Origin: Salinisphaera aquimarina
GTDB taxonomy: Bacteria; Pseudomonadota; Gammaproteobacteria; Nevskiales; Salinisphaeraceae
DNA length: 64,000 nt
Direction: 5' to 3'
Assembly (NCBI RefSeq): GCF_042643355.1
Contig: NZ_JBHRSS010000003.1
Coordinates: 992,001 to 1,056,000, forward strand
Shown here: positions 33,866-42,835 of the stretch, piece by piece
How positions within the stretch are numbered: the first letter of the stretch is position 1
How the letters are laid out: the number at the start of each line of letters is the position of its first letter
Notes under the pieces: generated by a model
What the model was told of the DNA's origin: nothing
The model's input: the letters and a program-made list of their open reading frames with translations, nothing else
Databases searched by the model: none
Made by a program: the position numbers and the translations under genes

Positions 33866-34777
33866 ATGGCGTCAGACGGCGAACGTCTGGTCGGCGATCT
33901 GCTCGACCAGCTGGATCTGGAACCGTTGGAACAGCGTCTGTTCCGCGGCAGCTCGCGCGATCTGGGCGGCAAGAGCGTCTTCGGCGGCCAGGTCGCCGGT
34001 CAGGCCATGGTGGCGGCCACGCGCACCGTCGACCCCGAGCAGCAGGCCCATTCCATGCATGGCTATTTCCTGCGTCCGGGCGACATGGAGGCCGCGATCG
34101 TCTACGAAGTGGACAATATCCGCGACGGCCGCAGTTTCGCCACTCGCCGGGTGCAGGCGATCCAGCACGGCCGGCCGATCTTCTCCATGCTCGCCTCGTT
34201 TCATGTCGAAGAACACGGCTATACCCATCAGATGGCCATGCCCGACGTACCGGATCCGGAAACCCTGGCCAGCCACGACGAACTGCGTCGCAACTGGGTC
34301 GACGAACTCGACCGGGTGCCGGAATCCCTGCGCGAGGCGGTCGGCCGCGAGGTCGCCATCGACATGCGCGCGGTCAAGCCCTGGAACATGCTCGCCCCGG
34401 ACAAGCGTGACGCCGTCCAGCATGTCTGGTTCAAGGCCAAGGCGCCGTTGCCCGACGACCAGGCCGTGCACCGCGCGGTGCTCACTTATGCCAGCGATTT
34501 CAATCTGCTGGCGACGTCGCTGTTTCCGCACGGGGTATCGTTCTTCACGCCTGGCATGCAGATGGCGAGCATCGATCACGCGATCTGGTTTCATCGCAAT
34601 CTGCAGATGGACGAGTGGCTGCTCTACAGCATGGACAGCCCCGGCGCCCAGGACGCACGCGGCCTGTCGCGCGGGTTGATCTTCAATCGCGCCGGCGAAC
34701 TGGTGGCGTCAGTGGCCCAGGAAGGCCTGATCCGTCAGCGCGACAACAAGCCGCGCTCGACACCCGAAAACGGCTGA
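33866..34777 (+). CDS. tesB: Acyl-CoA thioesterase II
   Basis: 303-aa double-hotdog enzyme hydrolysing medium- and long-chain acyl-CoA. Recognisable are FRGSSRDLGGKSVFGGQVAGQAMVAATRTV, HSMHGYFLRPGDMEAAIVYEVDNIRDGRSF, the C-terminal active Asp in ASIDHAIWFHRN and LYSMDSPGAQDARGLSRG. Length and order match TesB. It would release free fatty acids and CoA, fitting the acyl-CoA-related genes elsewhere in this window (WS/DGAT, TetR operon). Confidence 0.94.
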   Translation: MASDGERLVGDLLDQLDLEPLEQRLFRGSSRDLGGKSVFGGQVAGQAMVAATRTVDPEQQAHSMHGYFLRPGDMEAAIVYEVDNIRDGRSFATRRVQAIQHGRPIFSMLASFHVEEHGYTHQMAMPDVPDPETLASHDELRRNWVDELDRVPESLREAVGREVAIDMRAVKPWNMLAPDKRDAVQHVWFKAKAPLPDDQAVHRAVLTYASDFNLLATSLFPHGVSFFTPGMQMASIDHAIWFHRNLQMDEWLLYSMDSPGAQDARGLSRGLIFNRAGELVASVAQEGLIRQRDNKPRSTPENG

Positions 34778-34877
34778 TTGTCGGTAGCAGAGCGCCGGCT
34801 GTCATACGCGCGTCATTCGCCGTGGCTAGCGTCGAGGGCACCCGCTTGGTGTATTTGTCCTTGACCCGGAGCATGCC

Positions 34878-35978
34878 ATGGCCCGTTCACGCCGTATTCG
34901 CCGTTCGATCGATCTGACGATACTGTGTCTGTGTATCGCGCTGGCACTGGCCGCCGCGCCCCTGTTCGGCGCACCGGGCCAAGGCGTCGATCACGGCCAC
35001 GCTCCGGAACACGTCATGCCCAAGCATAAGAAGCACGACAACAAGAACAGGGACGACAAGATCGTCATCGCCCATCGCGGCGCGTCGGGCTATCTGCCCG
35101 AGCACACGCTGCCGGCCTATGCGATGGCCTATGCCCTGGGCGCGGACTTCATCGAGCCGGACGTGGTGATGACCGCCGACGAGCGCCTGATCTGCCTGCA
35201 CGATATCCATCTGGAATCCACCACCGACGTGGAACAGAAATTCCCCGACCGGGCCCGGGCCGACGGGCGCTGGTATGCCGCGGATTTCACCCTGCCGGAG
35301 ATCGAGACGCTCGCGGTCACCGAGCGCACCAACCCGGACGGAACCCGGGTGTTTCCCGGCCGTTTCCAGGCCGAGGCCAACGGCTTTCACGTGCCGACCC
35401 TGCGCGCCGTGATCGAGATGGTGCAATCGCTCAACCGCGAGACCCGGCGCGATGTCGGTATCTATCCGGAGACCAAGGATCCGGCGTTTCACGACGCCGA
35501 GGGCCTGCCGCTGGAACGCAAGCTGCTGGATACGCTGGCTGAATACGGCTACGCCGGCCGTGACGCGAACGTGTTCGTGCAGAGCTTCGATGCCGATAAT
35601 CTCAAGGAGATGCGTTCGGTGATGGGCTCCGATCTGCCCCAGATCCAGCTGATCGAGGGCAGCGGCGATGCCTTCGACGCGATGGTCACGCCCGACGGTC
35701 TCGACGAGATCGCCACCTACGCGGACGGTATCGGCCCGGACAAGAACCGGATCGCCGATACCGACGGAGCGCTGGTCAGTCAGGCCCATCAGCGCGGCCT
35801 CAAGGTGCATCCCTATACCTTCCGCGCCGACCAACTACCGGCGGGCACGCGTCGTCTGGAAGACGAGCTGCGTCTGTATTATCACCGCTACGACGTGGAC
35901 GGCCTGTTCACCGACTTTGCCGACATCGCGGTCGGCGTGATACATCCGGGCTACAGGCCGCGTCTTTATCCCGAGTAG
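34878..35978 (+). CDS. glpQ: Glycerophosphodiester phosphodiesterase
   Basis: 366-aa exported phosphodiesterase releasing glycerol-3-phosphate from deacylated phospholipids. N-terminal signal (CLCIALALAAAPLFG) then the GDPD TIM-barrel: IAHRGASGYLPEHTLPAYAMAYALGADFIEPDVVMTADERLICLHD carries the catalytic His pair and metal-binding Glu/Asp. Near the C terminus VDGLFTDFADIAVGV is typical of periplasmic GlpQ. A His/Lys-rich linker (about 40-55) follows the signal. The ATG at 34878 has GGAG seven bases upstream. Symbol given by similarity to the periplasmic type. Confidence 0.9.
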   Translation: MARSRRIRRSIDLTILCLCIALALAAAPLFGAPGQGVDHGHAPEHVMPKHKKHDNKNRDDKIVIAHRGASGYLPEHTLPAYAMAYALGADFIEPDVVMTADERLICLHDIHLESTTDVEQKFPDRARADGRWYAADFTLPEIETLAVTERTNPDGTRVFPGRFQAEANGFHVPTLRAVIEMVQSLNRETRRDVGIYPETKDPAFHDAEGLPLERKLLDTLAEYGYAGRDANVFVQSFDADNLKEMRSVMGSDLPQIQLIEGSGDAFDAMVTPDGLDEIATYADGIGPDKNRIADTDGALVSQAHQRGLKVHPYTFRADQLPAGTRRLEDELRLYYHRYDVDGLFTDFADIAVGVIHPGYRPRLYPE

Positions 35979-35993
35979 GTTACCCGGCCGGGG

Positions 35994-36686
35994 CTAGCTG
36001 CTGCGCCCGCCGCGGGCACGCTGGGACATGCGCTTGCGCCACTCCGGTGCCAGCGCGCCCAGTTCGGTGAGCACGCGCATCTGCGCGCGGTCGTCGGCGT
36101 CGGGCTGGCGCTTGGTGAGCAGGGCCCACATCTGCGCCATGGTGATGCCGTGTCCGGCGCGTTCGATACAGGTCAGCGTATCGCCGGCGCGGATATGGCC
36201 GGGCTCGATCACGCGGTAGAGCCAGCCGGCGCGGCCTTCCTTGATCACCGCGGTCGCCAGGCCCCCGATACCCACGCGCGCGCCGATCTTCCAGCAGGGC
36301 TGGCGCGGCTGGGCGATCTGGATCGTGGCTTCGCCCAGCGTGAACACATCCCCGACCCGCACATCCGCCTCGGTGATGCCGTGGGTGCTGATGTTCTCGC
36401 CCAGCACGCCGGGGACGAACGCGTCGTCGAAGCCGGGATAGCGCGATCGCCAGCCTTCGTAATGCTCGGCCGGATAGTGATTGAGTGCGCGGTCGCGGCC
36501 GCCGTGGTGGACGTGGTCCGCCACCGTGTCGCCGGCCACGCCGTCGCCGTCGAGCCAGCGCGCGTCGGTGACCGCCCGTTTGTCGATGGCCGAATCGGCG
36601 CCGTCGTTGGCGAGTCGGCCCACGCTGCCGACGAACAATGTATCGACGCAGGCGTCGGGAGAGGCCGTGGTGTGGGTATTGCTCAT
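35994..36686 (-). CDS. MOSC domain protein (YiiM-like)
   Basis: 230-aa MOSC (Mo-cofactor sulfurase C-terminal) protein. The pattern HVHHGGRDRALNHYPAEHYEGW... FGENIS-like VLGENISTHGITEADVRVGDVF, and IQIAQPRQPCWKIGARVG with the conserved Cys define the domain; a helical 3-alpha extension (VLTELGALAPEWRKRM) ends the protein. YiiM of E. coli reduces N-hydroxylated bases such as 6-hydroxylaminopurine. No electron-transfer partner is adjacent. Converges with glpQ, 15-bp gap. Confidence 0.87.
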   Translation of the reverse strand: MSNTHTTASPDACVDTLFVGSVGRLANDGADSAIDKRAVTDARWLDGDGVAGDTVADHVHHGGRDRALNHYPAEHYEGWRSRYPGFDDAFVPGVLGENISTHGITEADVRVGDVFTLGEATIQIAQPRQPCWKIGARVGIGGLATAVIKEGRAGWLYRVIEPGHIRAGDTLTCIERAGHGITMAQMWALLTKRQPDADDRAQMRVLTELGALAPEWRKRMSQRARGGRSS

Positions 36687-36871
36687 GGGTCGATCTTAGG
36701 CGTTGTCTTTCGCGCCGCCAATGCCTGGTCGCGACCGATGTGGCGTTGTGCGTTTCGTGGTGATGGGGTCTGGTTGCTGGACAGCGCCGCAGTGCATGGC
36801 ACACTCGCCGGTCTTTATGCTGCATGGAACATCAATCATGAGTGCGCAAGCGACGCGGCGGCGGGCGGGCC

Positions 36872-38047
36872 ATGGGTAGCGCGGGGCAGAGTTCGGCCAC
36901 GCGTCTGGGGCTGGCCGGCGGCGTGGCAACGCTGCTGGGCATCGGCATGGCCCGTTTTGCCTACACGCCGCTGATTCCGGCGCTGGTGCAGGCCGACTGG
37001 TTCTCCACCCATGCCGCGGCCTATCTCGGCGCGATCAATCTGCTGGGTTATATGTTCGGCGCGGCGCTGGCGCACCGGGCAACGCTGATCTTTGGCGTGC
37101 GCAACGTGCTGGGCGCCTGTCTGCTGATCACGGTGGCCAGCTTCTATGCCTGTGCGCTGGACTGGGGCGTGGTCTGGTACGGCTTCTGGCGGCTGGCCTG
37201 TGGTGTGACCGGCGCGGCCCTGGTGGTTGTGGGCGCGCCGGCGGCGTTGTCGCGGGCCACTATCCAGGAGCGCGCGCGAACCAGCGCGCTCGTGTTCACC
37301 GGTATCGGCATCGGCGTGATGGCCAGCGGCACGCTGGTGCCGTGGCTGGCCGGACAGGGCGTGGCGATCACATGGCTGGCGCTGGCGCTTGTGGCGACTG
37401 GGTTGGCTTGGTGGAGCTGGCGAGCCGTCTGGCGTGATCTCGTGCCGCTGGAGAAGACCCGGGCGCGGACCACGTCCGACGCGCGCCTGCCAATGCTCGC
37501 GATCGGCCTGATTATCGTGGCCTACGGCCTCGATGCGATCGGTTTCGTGCCGCATACGCTGTTCTGGGTCGACTATATTGCCCGCGAACTGGGTCAGGGG
37601 CTGCAGGTCGGCAGTCTGTACTGGGTGCTGTTCGGTCTGGGCGCGGTTTGCGGGCCGTTGCTTGCCGGCGCGGCGGCCGCGCGTATCGATTTTCGGCCGG
37701 CGCTGGTGCTCGCACTCACGCTCAAGGCCGTTGCCGTCGCGTTGCCGTTGTTCTCCGACAGCGTATGGGCGCTGGGCCTGTCGTCGTTCGGTGTCGGCAT
37801 GCTGGTGCCGGGCACGGTCACGCTCACCTCCGGGTCGATTGCGGCGTTGAGCACCCCGGAGCGGCAACAGCAGCTGTGGGGCTGGGCGACGCTGTCGTTC
37901 GCGCTCGCACAGGCGGTCGCGGCCTACGGCATGTCCTGGGGGTATGAGCAACTCGGCAGCTATCTGCCGCTGTTCGGCATGGCGTTTGTTTCGCTGGCGC
38001 TGGCTACCCTGTGTGCCGGCACGGCAGCCACGCGCCGCGTCACGTGA
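36872..38047 (+). CDS. YbfB/YjiJ family MFS transporter, copy 1
   Basis: About 391-aa major facilitator permease with about twelve hydrophobic helices. GVATLLGIGMARFAYTPLIPALVQADWFSTHAAAYLGAINLLGYMFGAALAHR is the YbfB signature. Substrate unknown. The ATG at 36872 starts just before the first helix; an upstream in-frame GTG at 36842 would add a basic decapeptide and has a GGAA upstream, so the true start is unsettled. A 13-codon frame from ATG 36838 stops inside the ATG-proximal sequence. The stop overlaps the start of the second paralog (GTGA). Confidence 0.85.
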   Translation: MGSAGQSSATRLGLAGGVATLLGIGMARFAYTPLIPALVQADWFSTHAAAYLGAINLLGYMFGAALAHRATLIFGVRNVLGACLLITVASFYACALDWGVVWYGFWRLACGVTGAALVVVGAPAALSRATIQERARTSALVFTGIGIGVMASGTLVPWLAGQGVAITWLALALVATGLAWWSWRAVWRDLVPLEKTRARTTSDARLPMLAIGLIIVAYGLDAIGFVPHTLFWVDYIARELGQGLQVGSLYWVLFGLGAVCGPLLAGAAAARIDFRPALVLALTLKAVAVALPLFSDSVWALGLSSFGVGMLVPGTVTLTSGSIAALSTPERQQQLWGWATLSFALAQAVAAYGMSWGYEQLGSYLPLFGMAFVSLALATLCAGTAATRRVT

Positions 38048-39237
38048 GGCCGGCGGTGTCCAAGGCGCCACCGGCGTCGACCTGGCGCCTGTCGCTGGCC
38101 GGCGCGGTGGCACTGTTGCTGGGCGTGGGGCTCGGGCGCTATGCCTTCACCCCGTTGATCACTCCGCTCGTGCAGCAGGGCTGGTTCACGCCGCAAGCCA
38201 CGGCCCAGCTGGGCGCGATCAATCTGCTCGGCTATCTGCTGGGGGCGGCGAGCGCTGATCGCAGCGGCCGGCTGCTGGGCGAGCGACGCGCCATCGCGCT
38301 GTGTCTGACCACGCTCACGCTGAGCCTGTTCGGCTGCATGTTCGATGCCGGATTTGTCTGGTACGGATTGTGGCGATTGCTGGCCGGCTGGTCCGCGGCA
38401 ACGCTCACCATCGTCGTCACCCCGGCGATCATGGCACGCGTGCCGGCGGCCCGGCGTCCGGCCGCCTCGGCGATCATCTTCACCGGCATCGGCGTGGGCA
38501 CGATCACCGCGAGCTTGATCGTGCCGTGGCTGGCGGCCGCCGGCATTGCCGCCACCTGGGCGGCGATCGGCAGCGTGGCGGCATTGCTCGGCGCCTGGAG
38601 CTGGTTTGCGGTCTGGCGCGATCTGGCCGCGCTGCCGGCAACCACGCACAGCGATCAGCGCGCAAACGGCGCGCCGGTGCCGTGGCTTGCAATCGCCCTG
38701 ATCGTGCTCGCCTACGGGCTGAACTCGGCCGGTTACGTACCGCATTCGTTGTACTGGGTGGACTATATCGCCCGTGAACTGGGGCGCGGACTGGCGGCGG
38801 GCAACGGCTACTGGCTGGTGCTCGGCGTCGGCGGCATGCTCGGCCCGGCCGCGGGCGGGCTGGCGGCCCAGCGGCTGGGTTTTCGCAGCGCGCTGGTCGC
38901 TGCCTTCGTGCTGATGACCACGGCGACCGCGTTGCCGCTGTTGTCCTCGACGAGCGTCGCCCTGGGGCTGTCGTCGCTGCTGGTGGGTGCCATGGTGCCG
39001 GCCATTATCACACTCACCGCGGGTGCTGTGGTCGAACTTTCGCCGCCGGGCCGGCAGCGCCAGATCTGGGGTTGGGCGACGCTGTCGTTCGCGCTCATGC
39101 AGACCATCGGCGGTTTCGCCATGGCACAGCTGTATGCCCAGGTCGGCAGCTACCGGGACACGATTGCGGCGGGCGCGGTGATTCTGGTGCTGGGTACGCT
39201 GTGCGTGAGCGTCGGGGCGGCGCAGCGTCGGCGCTGA
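38044..39237 (+). CDS. YbfB/YjiJ family MFS transporter, copy 2
   Basis: About 397-aa permease, paralog of the preceding gene: GVGLGRYAFTPLITPLVQQGWFTPQATAQLGAINLLGYLLGAASADR, GYVPHSLYWVDYIARELGRGL and QRQIWGWATLSFALMQTIGGF parallel the first copy. GTG at 38044 overlaps the first gene's stop; GTG 38056 is an alternative. The pair is a recent tandem duplication or acts as a hetero-oligomer; MFS proteins are normally monomers, so duplication with divergence is more likely. Converges with the HNH gene three bases away. Confidence 0.85.
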   Translation: MRPAVSKAPPASTWRLSLAGAVALLLGVGLGRYAFTPLITPLVQQGWFTPQATAQLGAINLLGYLLGAASADRSGRLLGERRAIALCLTTLTLSLFGCMFDAGFVWYGLWRLLAGWSAATLTIVVTPAIMARVPAARRPAASAIIFTGIGVGTITASLIVPWLAAAGIAATWAAIGSVAALLGAWSWFAVWRDLAALPATTHSDQRANGAPVPWLAIALIVLAYGLNSAGYVPHSLYWVDYIARELGRGLAAGNGYWLVLGVGGMLGPAAGGLAAQRLGFRSALVAAFVLMTTATALPLLSSTSVALGLSSLLVGAMVPAIITLTAGAVVELSPPGRQRQIWGWATLSFALMQTIGGFAMAQLYAQVGSYRDTIAAGAVILVLGTLCVSVGAAQRRR

Positions 39238-39240
39238 GGT

Positions 39241-39555
39241 TTAGCGCCGGGGCCGACGGATCTGCGGTCTGAATCCGGGCGGCTTGCCCGCGATCCAGTC
39301 CACGAATGTGGCGATATCCGGCTGTTCGAGCAGGGCCTCGCGGCTGTTGTAGACCTCGGCGAGTTCCTTCTCCCCGAGCACGGCGTGGATATGGCTGTGG
39401 CAGGGGCGACAGATATGCAGGATGCGCCCGAGCCGGTCATCGCGGCCGAAGCGCTTGCGAATACGCTTGAGGCGGTGGGTGCGGCGCGGAATCAGGTGAT
39501 GACGCGTGGTGCGTACGTCGGCCCGGCCGCACAGTTCGCAGCGGCCGGCGGTCAT
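39241..39555 (-). CDS. HNH endonuclease family protein
   Basis: About 104-aa small HNH protein. CELCG and CRPCHSHIH supply two zinc Cys pairs around the catalytic HHLIPRRTHRLKRIRKRF (His of HNH/ HHL type); HAVLGEKELAEVYNS follows. ATG 39555 directly precedes MTAGRCELCGR. Standalone HNH proteins of this type are common in proteobacteria and not necessarily phage-derived. It sits between the MFS pair and the WS/DGAT gene; reading frame upstream (to 39711) overlaps the WS/DGAT gene and is not used. Confidence 0.78.
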   Translation of the reverse strand: MTAGRCELCGRADVRTTRHHLIPRRTHRLKRIRKRFGRDDRLGRILHICRPCHSHIHAVLGEKELAEVYNSREALLEQPDIATFVDWIAGKPPGFRPQIRRPRR

Positions 39556-39637
39556 GGAGTACGGCGGGTGGTCGGGTCCATGAGTACCGTTACGCCGCTT
39601 TTGCGTGCGTGGATCCTGCGCGCCGTTCCGTGCCGCG

Positions 39638-41038
39638 TCAGCCGCCGTCGACGACCAGCTCGTCCGCGCCGACGTGGGCCGTGTCCACGGGTTCGAGTTC
39701 GTCCAGCGCATCTTCGAGATACTGCAGCATGTGCTGCATGCTTGGCAGGGACTTGCGGCAGGCGATCAGGCCGAACTCGAGCGAGTCGCGATAGCTGGCC
39801 ATGCTGATATTGAGCGCCTGCCCGTCGAGTACGATCGACACCGGGTACATGCCCTGCATTTCGGCGTCGCCGCAATACAGCGTCTCCTTCGGGCCGGGCA
39901 CGTTGGAGATCACCACGTTGAAGGACTGATGGCGCGGTGCGGCGCCGCTGAGCAGGTTCACGCCGGCCGGTGCCGACAGTGCGGCGATGAACGCCATGAT
40001 CTGCTCGGCGGACATGTCGCGATAGCGGTTTTTCCAGTGGTTGACCGAGCGCCGGATGGCATCCAGGCGCTCGACCGGATCGGCGATATCGGTGGCCAGA
40101 CTGGCGAAGATCATCGCGATGCGGTTGCCGGTGTGGCTGTCGTCCTCATGCAGCGAAACCGGCAGCATCGCCACCAGCGGCTTGTCCGGCAGAGCGTCCT
40201 GCTCGGCCAGATAGGCACGCAGGGCGCTGGCGCACATGGCGAGCACGATGTCGTTGACGGTGGCGTCGTAGTGGCCGGCAAGGCGCTTGATGCGGGTCAG
40301 CGAATACGACTGCGCGGCAAACCGGCGCGAGCCGCTGACCCGACGGTTGAGCAGGCTCCGCGGCGCCTGGGTTATCGACGTGAAATCGGGGTCGACGCCG
40401 GCGTCCTGCCATGCGTGATAGAGCTCCTGAGCCGCGCGCGGCAGGGCGGCGGTCTGGCGGGCGGTCGCCCGCAGCGTCCGCCAGGCGCCACCCCAGGGCG
40501 TGGCCCTGGCGTTTTCTGGCTGGCCGGGTTTCGGCGGCAGCTGCCAGGGGACGCGCATGTTGCCGGTGTCCGGTTCGGCGGTCAGCGAGCGGCGCAGGAT
40601 ACGCATTGCGCTGACGCCGTCCATCATCGCGTGATGAAACTTGCTGTAGATCGCAAAGCGTCCCCCGGTCACACCCTCTATCACGTACACCTCCCACATC
40701 GGCCGGGAGCGATCGAGCAGGGCGCCGTGCAGCATCGATACCAGTGCCAGTAGATCGCGGATGGCGCCCGGCTGGGGCAGCGCCAGATGGCGCACGTGGT
40801 ATTCGAGGTCGAAGCTGGTGTCGTCGACCCAGAACGGCTGGCCCAGCCGATACTTCAGGCGGCGGTTGAACGGCGGCGTGACCTCGTCGAAGGTGCGTGC
40901 CCTGGTGACCAGATCGCGCACATAGTGCTCGCCGGCGTTTTCCGGCAGCGTGAACAACTGCAGCCCGCCCACGTGCATGGGCTGGTTGCGGCGTTCCAGC
41001 CGGAGAAATATCTGATCGACGGGGTTGAGCAGTTGCAT
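39638..41038 (-). CDS. Wax ester synthase / acyl-CoA:diacylglycerol acyltransferase
   Basis: 466-aa bifunctional acyltransferase making wax esters and triacylglycerol as storage lipid. The catalytic HHxxxDG motif is present as KFHHAMMDGVSAM at about residue 131-138, and the family regions LNPVDQIFLRLERRNQPMHVGGLQLF (N-terminal) and TVNDIVLAMCASALRAYL, NVVISNVPGPKETLYCGDAEMQGMYPVSI (C-terminal) are clear. Start ATG 41038 puts MQLLNPVDQ at the N terminus; GTG 41050 is four codons earlier. Fits a hydrocarbon- or lipid-rich lifestyle. Confidence 0.93.
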   Translation of the reverse strand: MQLLNPVDQIFLRLERRNQPMHVGGLQLFTLPENAGEHYVRDLVTRARTFDEVTPPFNRRLKYRLGQPFWVDDTSFDLEYHVRHLALPQPGAIRDLLALVSMLHGALLDRSRPMWEVYVIEGVTGGRFAIYSKFHHAMMDGVSAMRILRRSLTAEPDTGNMRVPWQLPPKPGQPENARATPWGGAWRTLRATARQTAALPRAAQELYHAWQDAGVDPDFTSITQAPRSLLNRRVSGSRRFAAQSYSLTRIKRLAGHYDATVNDIVLAMCASALRAYLAEQDALPDKPLVAMLPVSLHEDDSHTGNRIAMIFASLATDIADPVERLDAIRRSVNHWKNRYRDMSAEQIMAFIAALSAPAGVNLLSGAAPRHQSFNVVISNVPGPKETLYCGDAEMQGMYPVSIVLDGQALNISMASYRDSLEFGLIACRKSLPSMQHMLQYLEDALDELEPVDTAHVGADELVVDGG

Positions 41039-41081
41039 GACGTCTCGCACGGCAGCGAAGCCGCGCCGTGCGTGCCCCGCC

Positions 41082-41456
41082 TCAGGATAGATCGATAGCG
41101 TGGGCTTTCAGGTCGGCCATGTCCACGATTTCGAGGGCTGCTTCATGGGTGGCGGTCAGGGCCACGCGCGGTGCCGCACCCGCCGCCAGTGCTTCGGCCC
41201 AGCGCGCCGCGCACAGGCACCAGCGGTCGCCGGCCCGCACCCCGGGGAAATCGAATTCCGGCCGCGGCGTGGACAGGTCATTGCCGCGCTCGGCGGAAAA
41301 CGCGAGGAACGCGTCGGTGACCACGGCACAGATGGCGTGCACGCCGGGATCACGGTCGTCGGTGCGGCAATAGCCGTCGCGGTAGAAGCCGGTGACCGGC
41401 GCGCTGCAGCACAGTGCCAGCGGTTCGCCGAGGACATTACGGGCCGGTGTACTCAT
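41082..41456 (-). CDS. DUF2237 family protein
   Basis: 124-aa conserved protein of unknown function. NVLGEPLALCCSAPVTGFYRDGYCRT, DPGVHAICAVVTDAFLAFSAERGNDLSTP and FPGVRAGDRWCLCAARWAEAL are the family blocks, with five cysteines. Typically a single-domain cytoplasmic protein. Its start overlaps the end of the DUF4174 gene (ATGA), and the PhyH gene overlaps that one, so three genes form one unit. Confidence 0.85.
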   Translation of the reverse strand: MSTPARNVLGEPLALCCSAPVTGFYRDGYCRTDDRDPGVHAICAVVTDAFLAFSAERGNDLSTPRPEFDFPGVRAGDRWCLCAARWAEALAAGAAPRVALTATHEAALEIVDMADLKAHAIDLS

Positions 41457-41866
41457 CGATTCTCCATTTCCCTGCGGCGCATCGGCATCTGGTCTATGTC
41501 GGCGAACAGTGTATTCACATCGAGTGTCTCGGTCTGACGTGATTTCACGCCGCCATCCTTGCCTACCAGCACGGTCTCGAAACCGTCGGTCTGATGCAGT
41601 GTCTCAAGCGCGTCGCGGTCCAGCGGCGTGTCGATATTCGACTGCAGGGCCCCGGGGCCGACCACGAACCAGGCGATATCGCGATCGTCGATGCCGTCGG
41701 CTGCGCGCTTGAGCGTGGCGGCGGCATCGGCTGCCACGGTCTCGGCCGGCGCAAACACCACGATCACCCGATAGCGGCCCTGCAGATCGTGCAGCGTAGC
41801 GGCGTCCGCGCTTCCGGCAGCGCAGGTCAGAGCCGCGAACAGGCTCCAGCGCAGAAAACTAGGCAT
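41453..41866 (-). CDS. DUF4174 exported protein
   Basis: 137-aa protein with a signal peptide (MPSFLRWSLFAALTCAAGSADA) and a thioredoxin-like DUF4174 domain starting ATLHDLQGRYRVIVVFAPAETV and ending QTETLDVNTLFADIDQMPMRRREMENR, a typical C-terminal end for the family. No CxxC motif, so redox activity is unlikely. Overlaps the PhyH gene by eight bases upstream and the DUF2237 gene by four downstream. Confidence 0.8.
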   Translation of the reverse strand: MPSFLRWSLFAALTCAAGSADAATLHDLQGRYRVIVVFAPAETVAADAAATLKRAADGIDDRDIAWFVVGPGALQSNIDTPLDRDALETLHQTDGFETVLVGKDGGVKSRQTETLDVNTLFADIDQMPMRRREMENR

Positions 41867-42665
41867 GATCAGGCTCGCGTACGCGCACGGCTTCCAGGCG
41901 CGCCGACCGGGTGCCCGGCACCGGCGCGTTGTCGGCGCCGTAGTAGGTGGTGACCACGGACAGCTTGCGCTGGTCGGTGGTGTTCGCGCCCGCGGCATGC
42001 AACGCGCTGGCATCGAAGAACAGGACATCGCCCGGCGCCAGTTCGGCGTTGACGGCGGAGTCGATCAGCGCGGCGTTGTCCTCGCGGTCCTCGCGCAGGA
42101 ACTGGTCCGCGTCCATATGTTCCTGATCGAAGCTCATGCGGTGGGTGCCGGGCAACAGCCGCATGCAGCCGTTGGCCGGCGTCTCGTCGCCGAGCGCCAG
42201 CCAGGCATTGACCAGACGCGGTGATTCGAACGCCCAGTAGCGCAGATCCTTGTGCCAGGCCGTGGCGGTGGAAAAGCGCGGCGATTTGGTCATCACGCAG
42301 TTGTGATGATTGCGCGAAAGCCAGACCGTATCCGAGTCGAGCAGCTGGGCCACGATCGCGGTCAGGCGTGCATCGGCTGCCCAGTCGGCGAACAGCGGGT
42401 CGCGATCGTAGGCCTGGAGCAGGCGCCGCGGGGTATCGCCGCCGGCGGCTTCGCGGCTGGCGGGGGCGCCGGGATAGGCGACGTCGGCTTCATATTCGAT
42501 CGGCGCGACATGGGACTCGGTGTGTTCGAGCGCGACGCTACGCATCGCACCCAGGCGCTCGACGCTGGCGAGCTGGCGCATGATCAGAAAGCCGTCGCGA
42601 AAGAACACCTCGCGCTGGGCAGGGGTCAGGGTGGGTTGCAGAGGTGTTTCGATGCGTGTGTTCAT
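41859..42665 (-). CDS. Phytanoyl-CoA dioxygenase (PhyH) family protein
   Basis: 268-aa Fe(II)/2-oxoglutarate-dependent oxygenase. The metal dyad WHKD appears in TAWHKDLRYWAFESPRLVNAWLALGDETPANGCMRLLPGTHRM, and the distal His plus 2-oxoglutarate Arg lie in ALHAAGANTTDQRKL. Members hydroxylate fatty acyl-CoA, ectoine or other small molecules; the substrate is not predicted. Own promoter region upstream shows TACAAT on the reverse strand (42698-42693) without a good -35. First gene of a PhyH-DUF4174-DUF2237 overlapping unit. Confidence 0.87.
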   Translation of the reverse strand: MNTRIETPLQPTLTPAQREVFFRDGFLIMRQLASVERLGAMRSVALEHTESHVAPIEYEADVAYPGAPASREAAGGDTPRRLLQAYDRDPLFADWAADARLTAIVAQLLDSDTVWLSRNHHNCVMTKSPRFSTATAWHKDLRYWAFESPRLVNAWLALGDETPANGCMRLLPGTHRMSFDQEHMDADQFLREDREDNAALIDSAVNAELAPGDVLFFDASALHAAGANTTDQRKLSVVTTYYGADNAPVPGTRSARLEAVRVREPDHA

Positions 42666-42835
42666 GACTCTAACCAGCGGTCGATCGACTCTATTGTAGA
42701 GGGCATTGCCAGCCTGCGCAGAACCGTCACGCCGGGTTTCGTGATCTCGGCGTGACGCTTTGCGATACCGATCCCGGCATGATGACGGCGCGACTTGCCC
42801 TGTATGCAGGCCAACCCCATTTATCGATCGATAAC

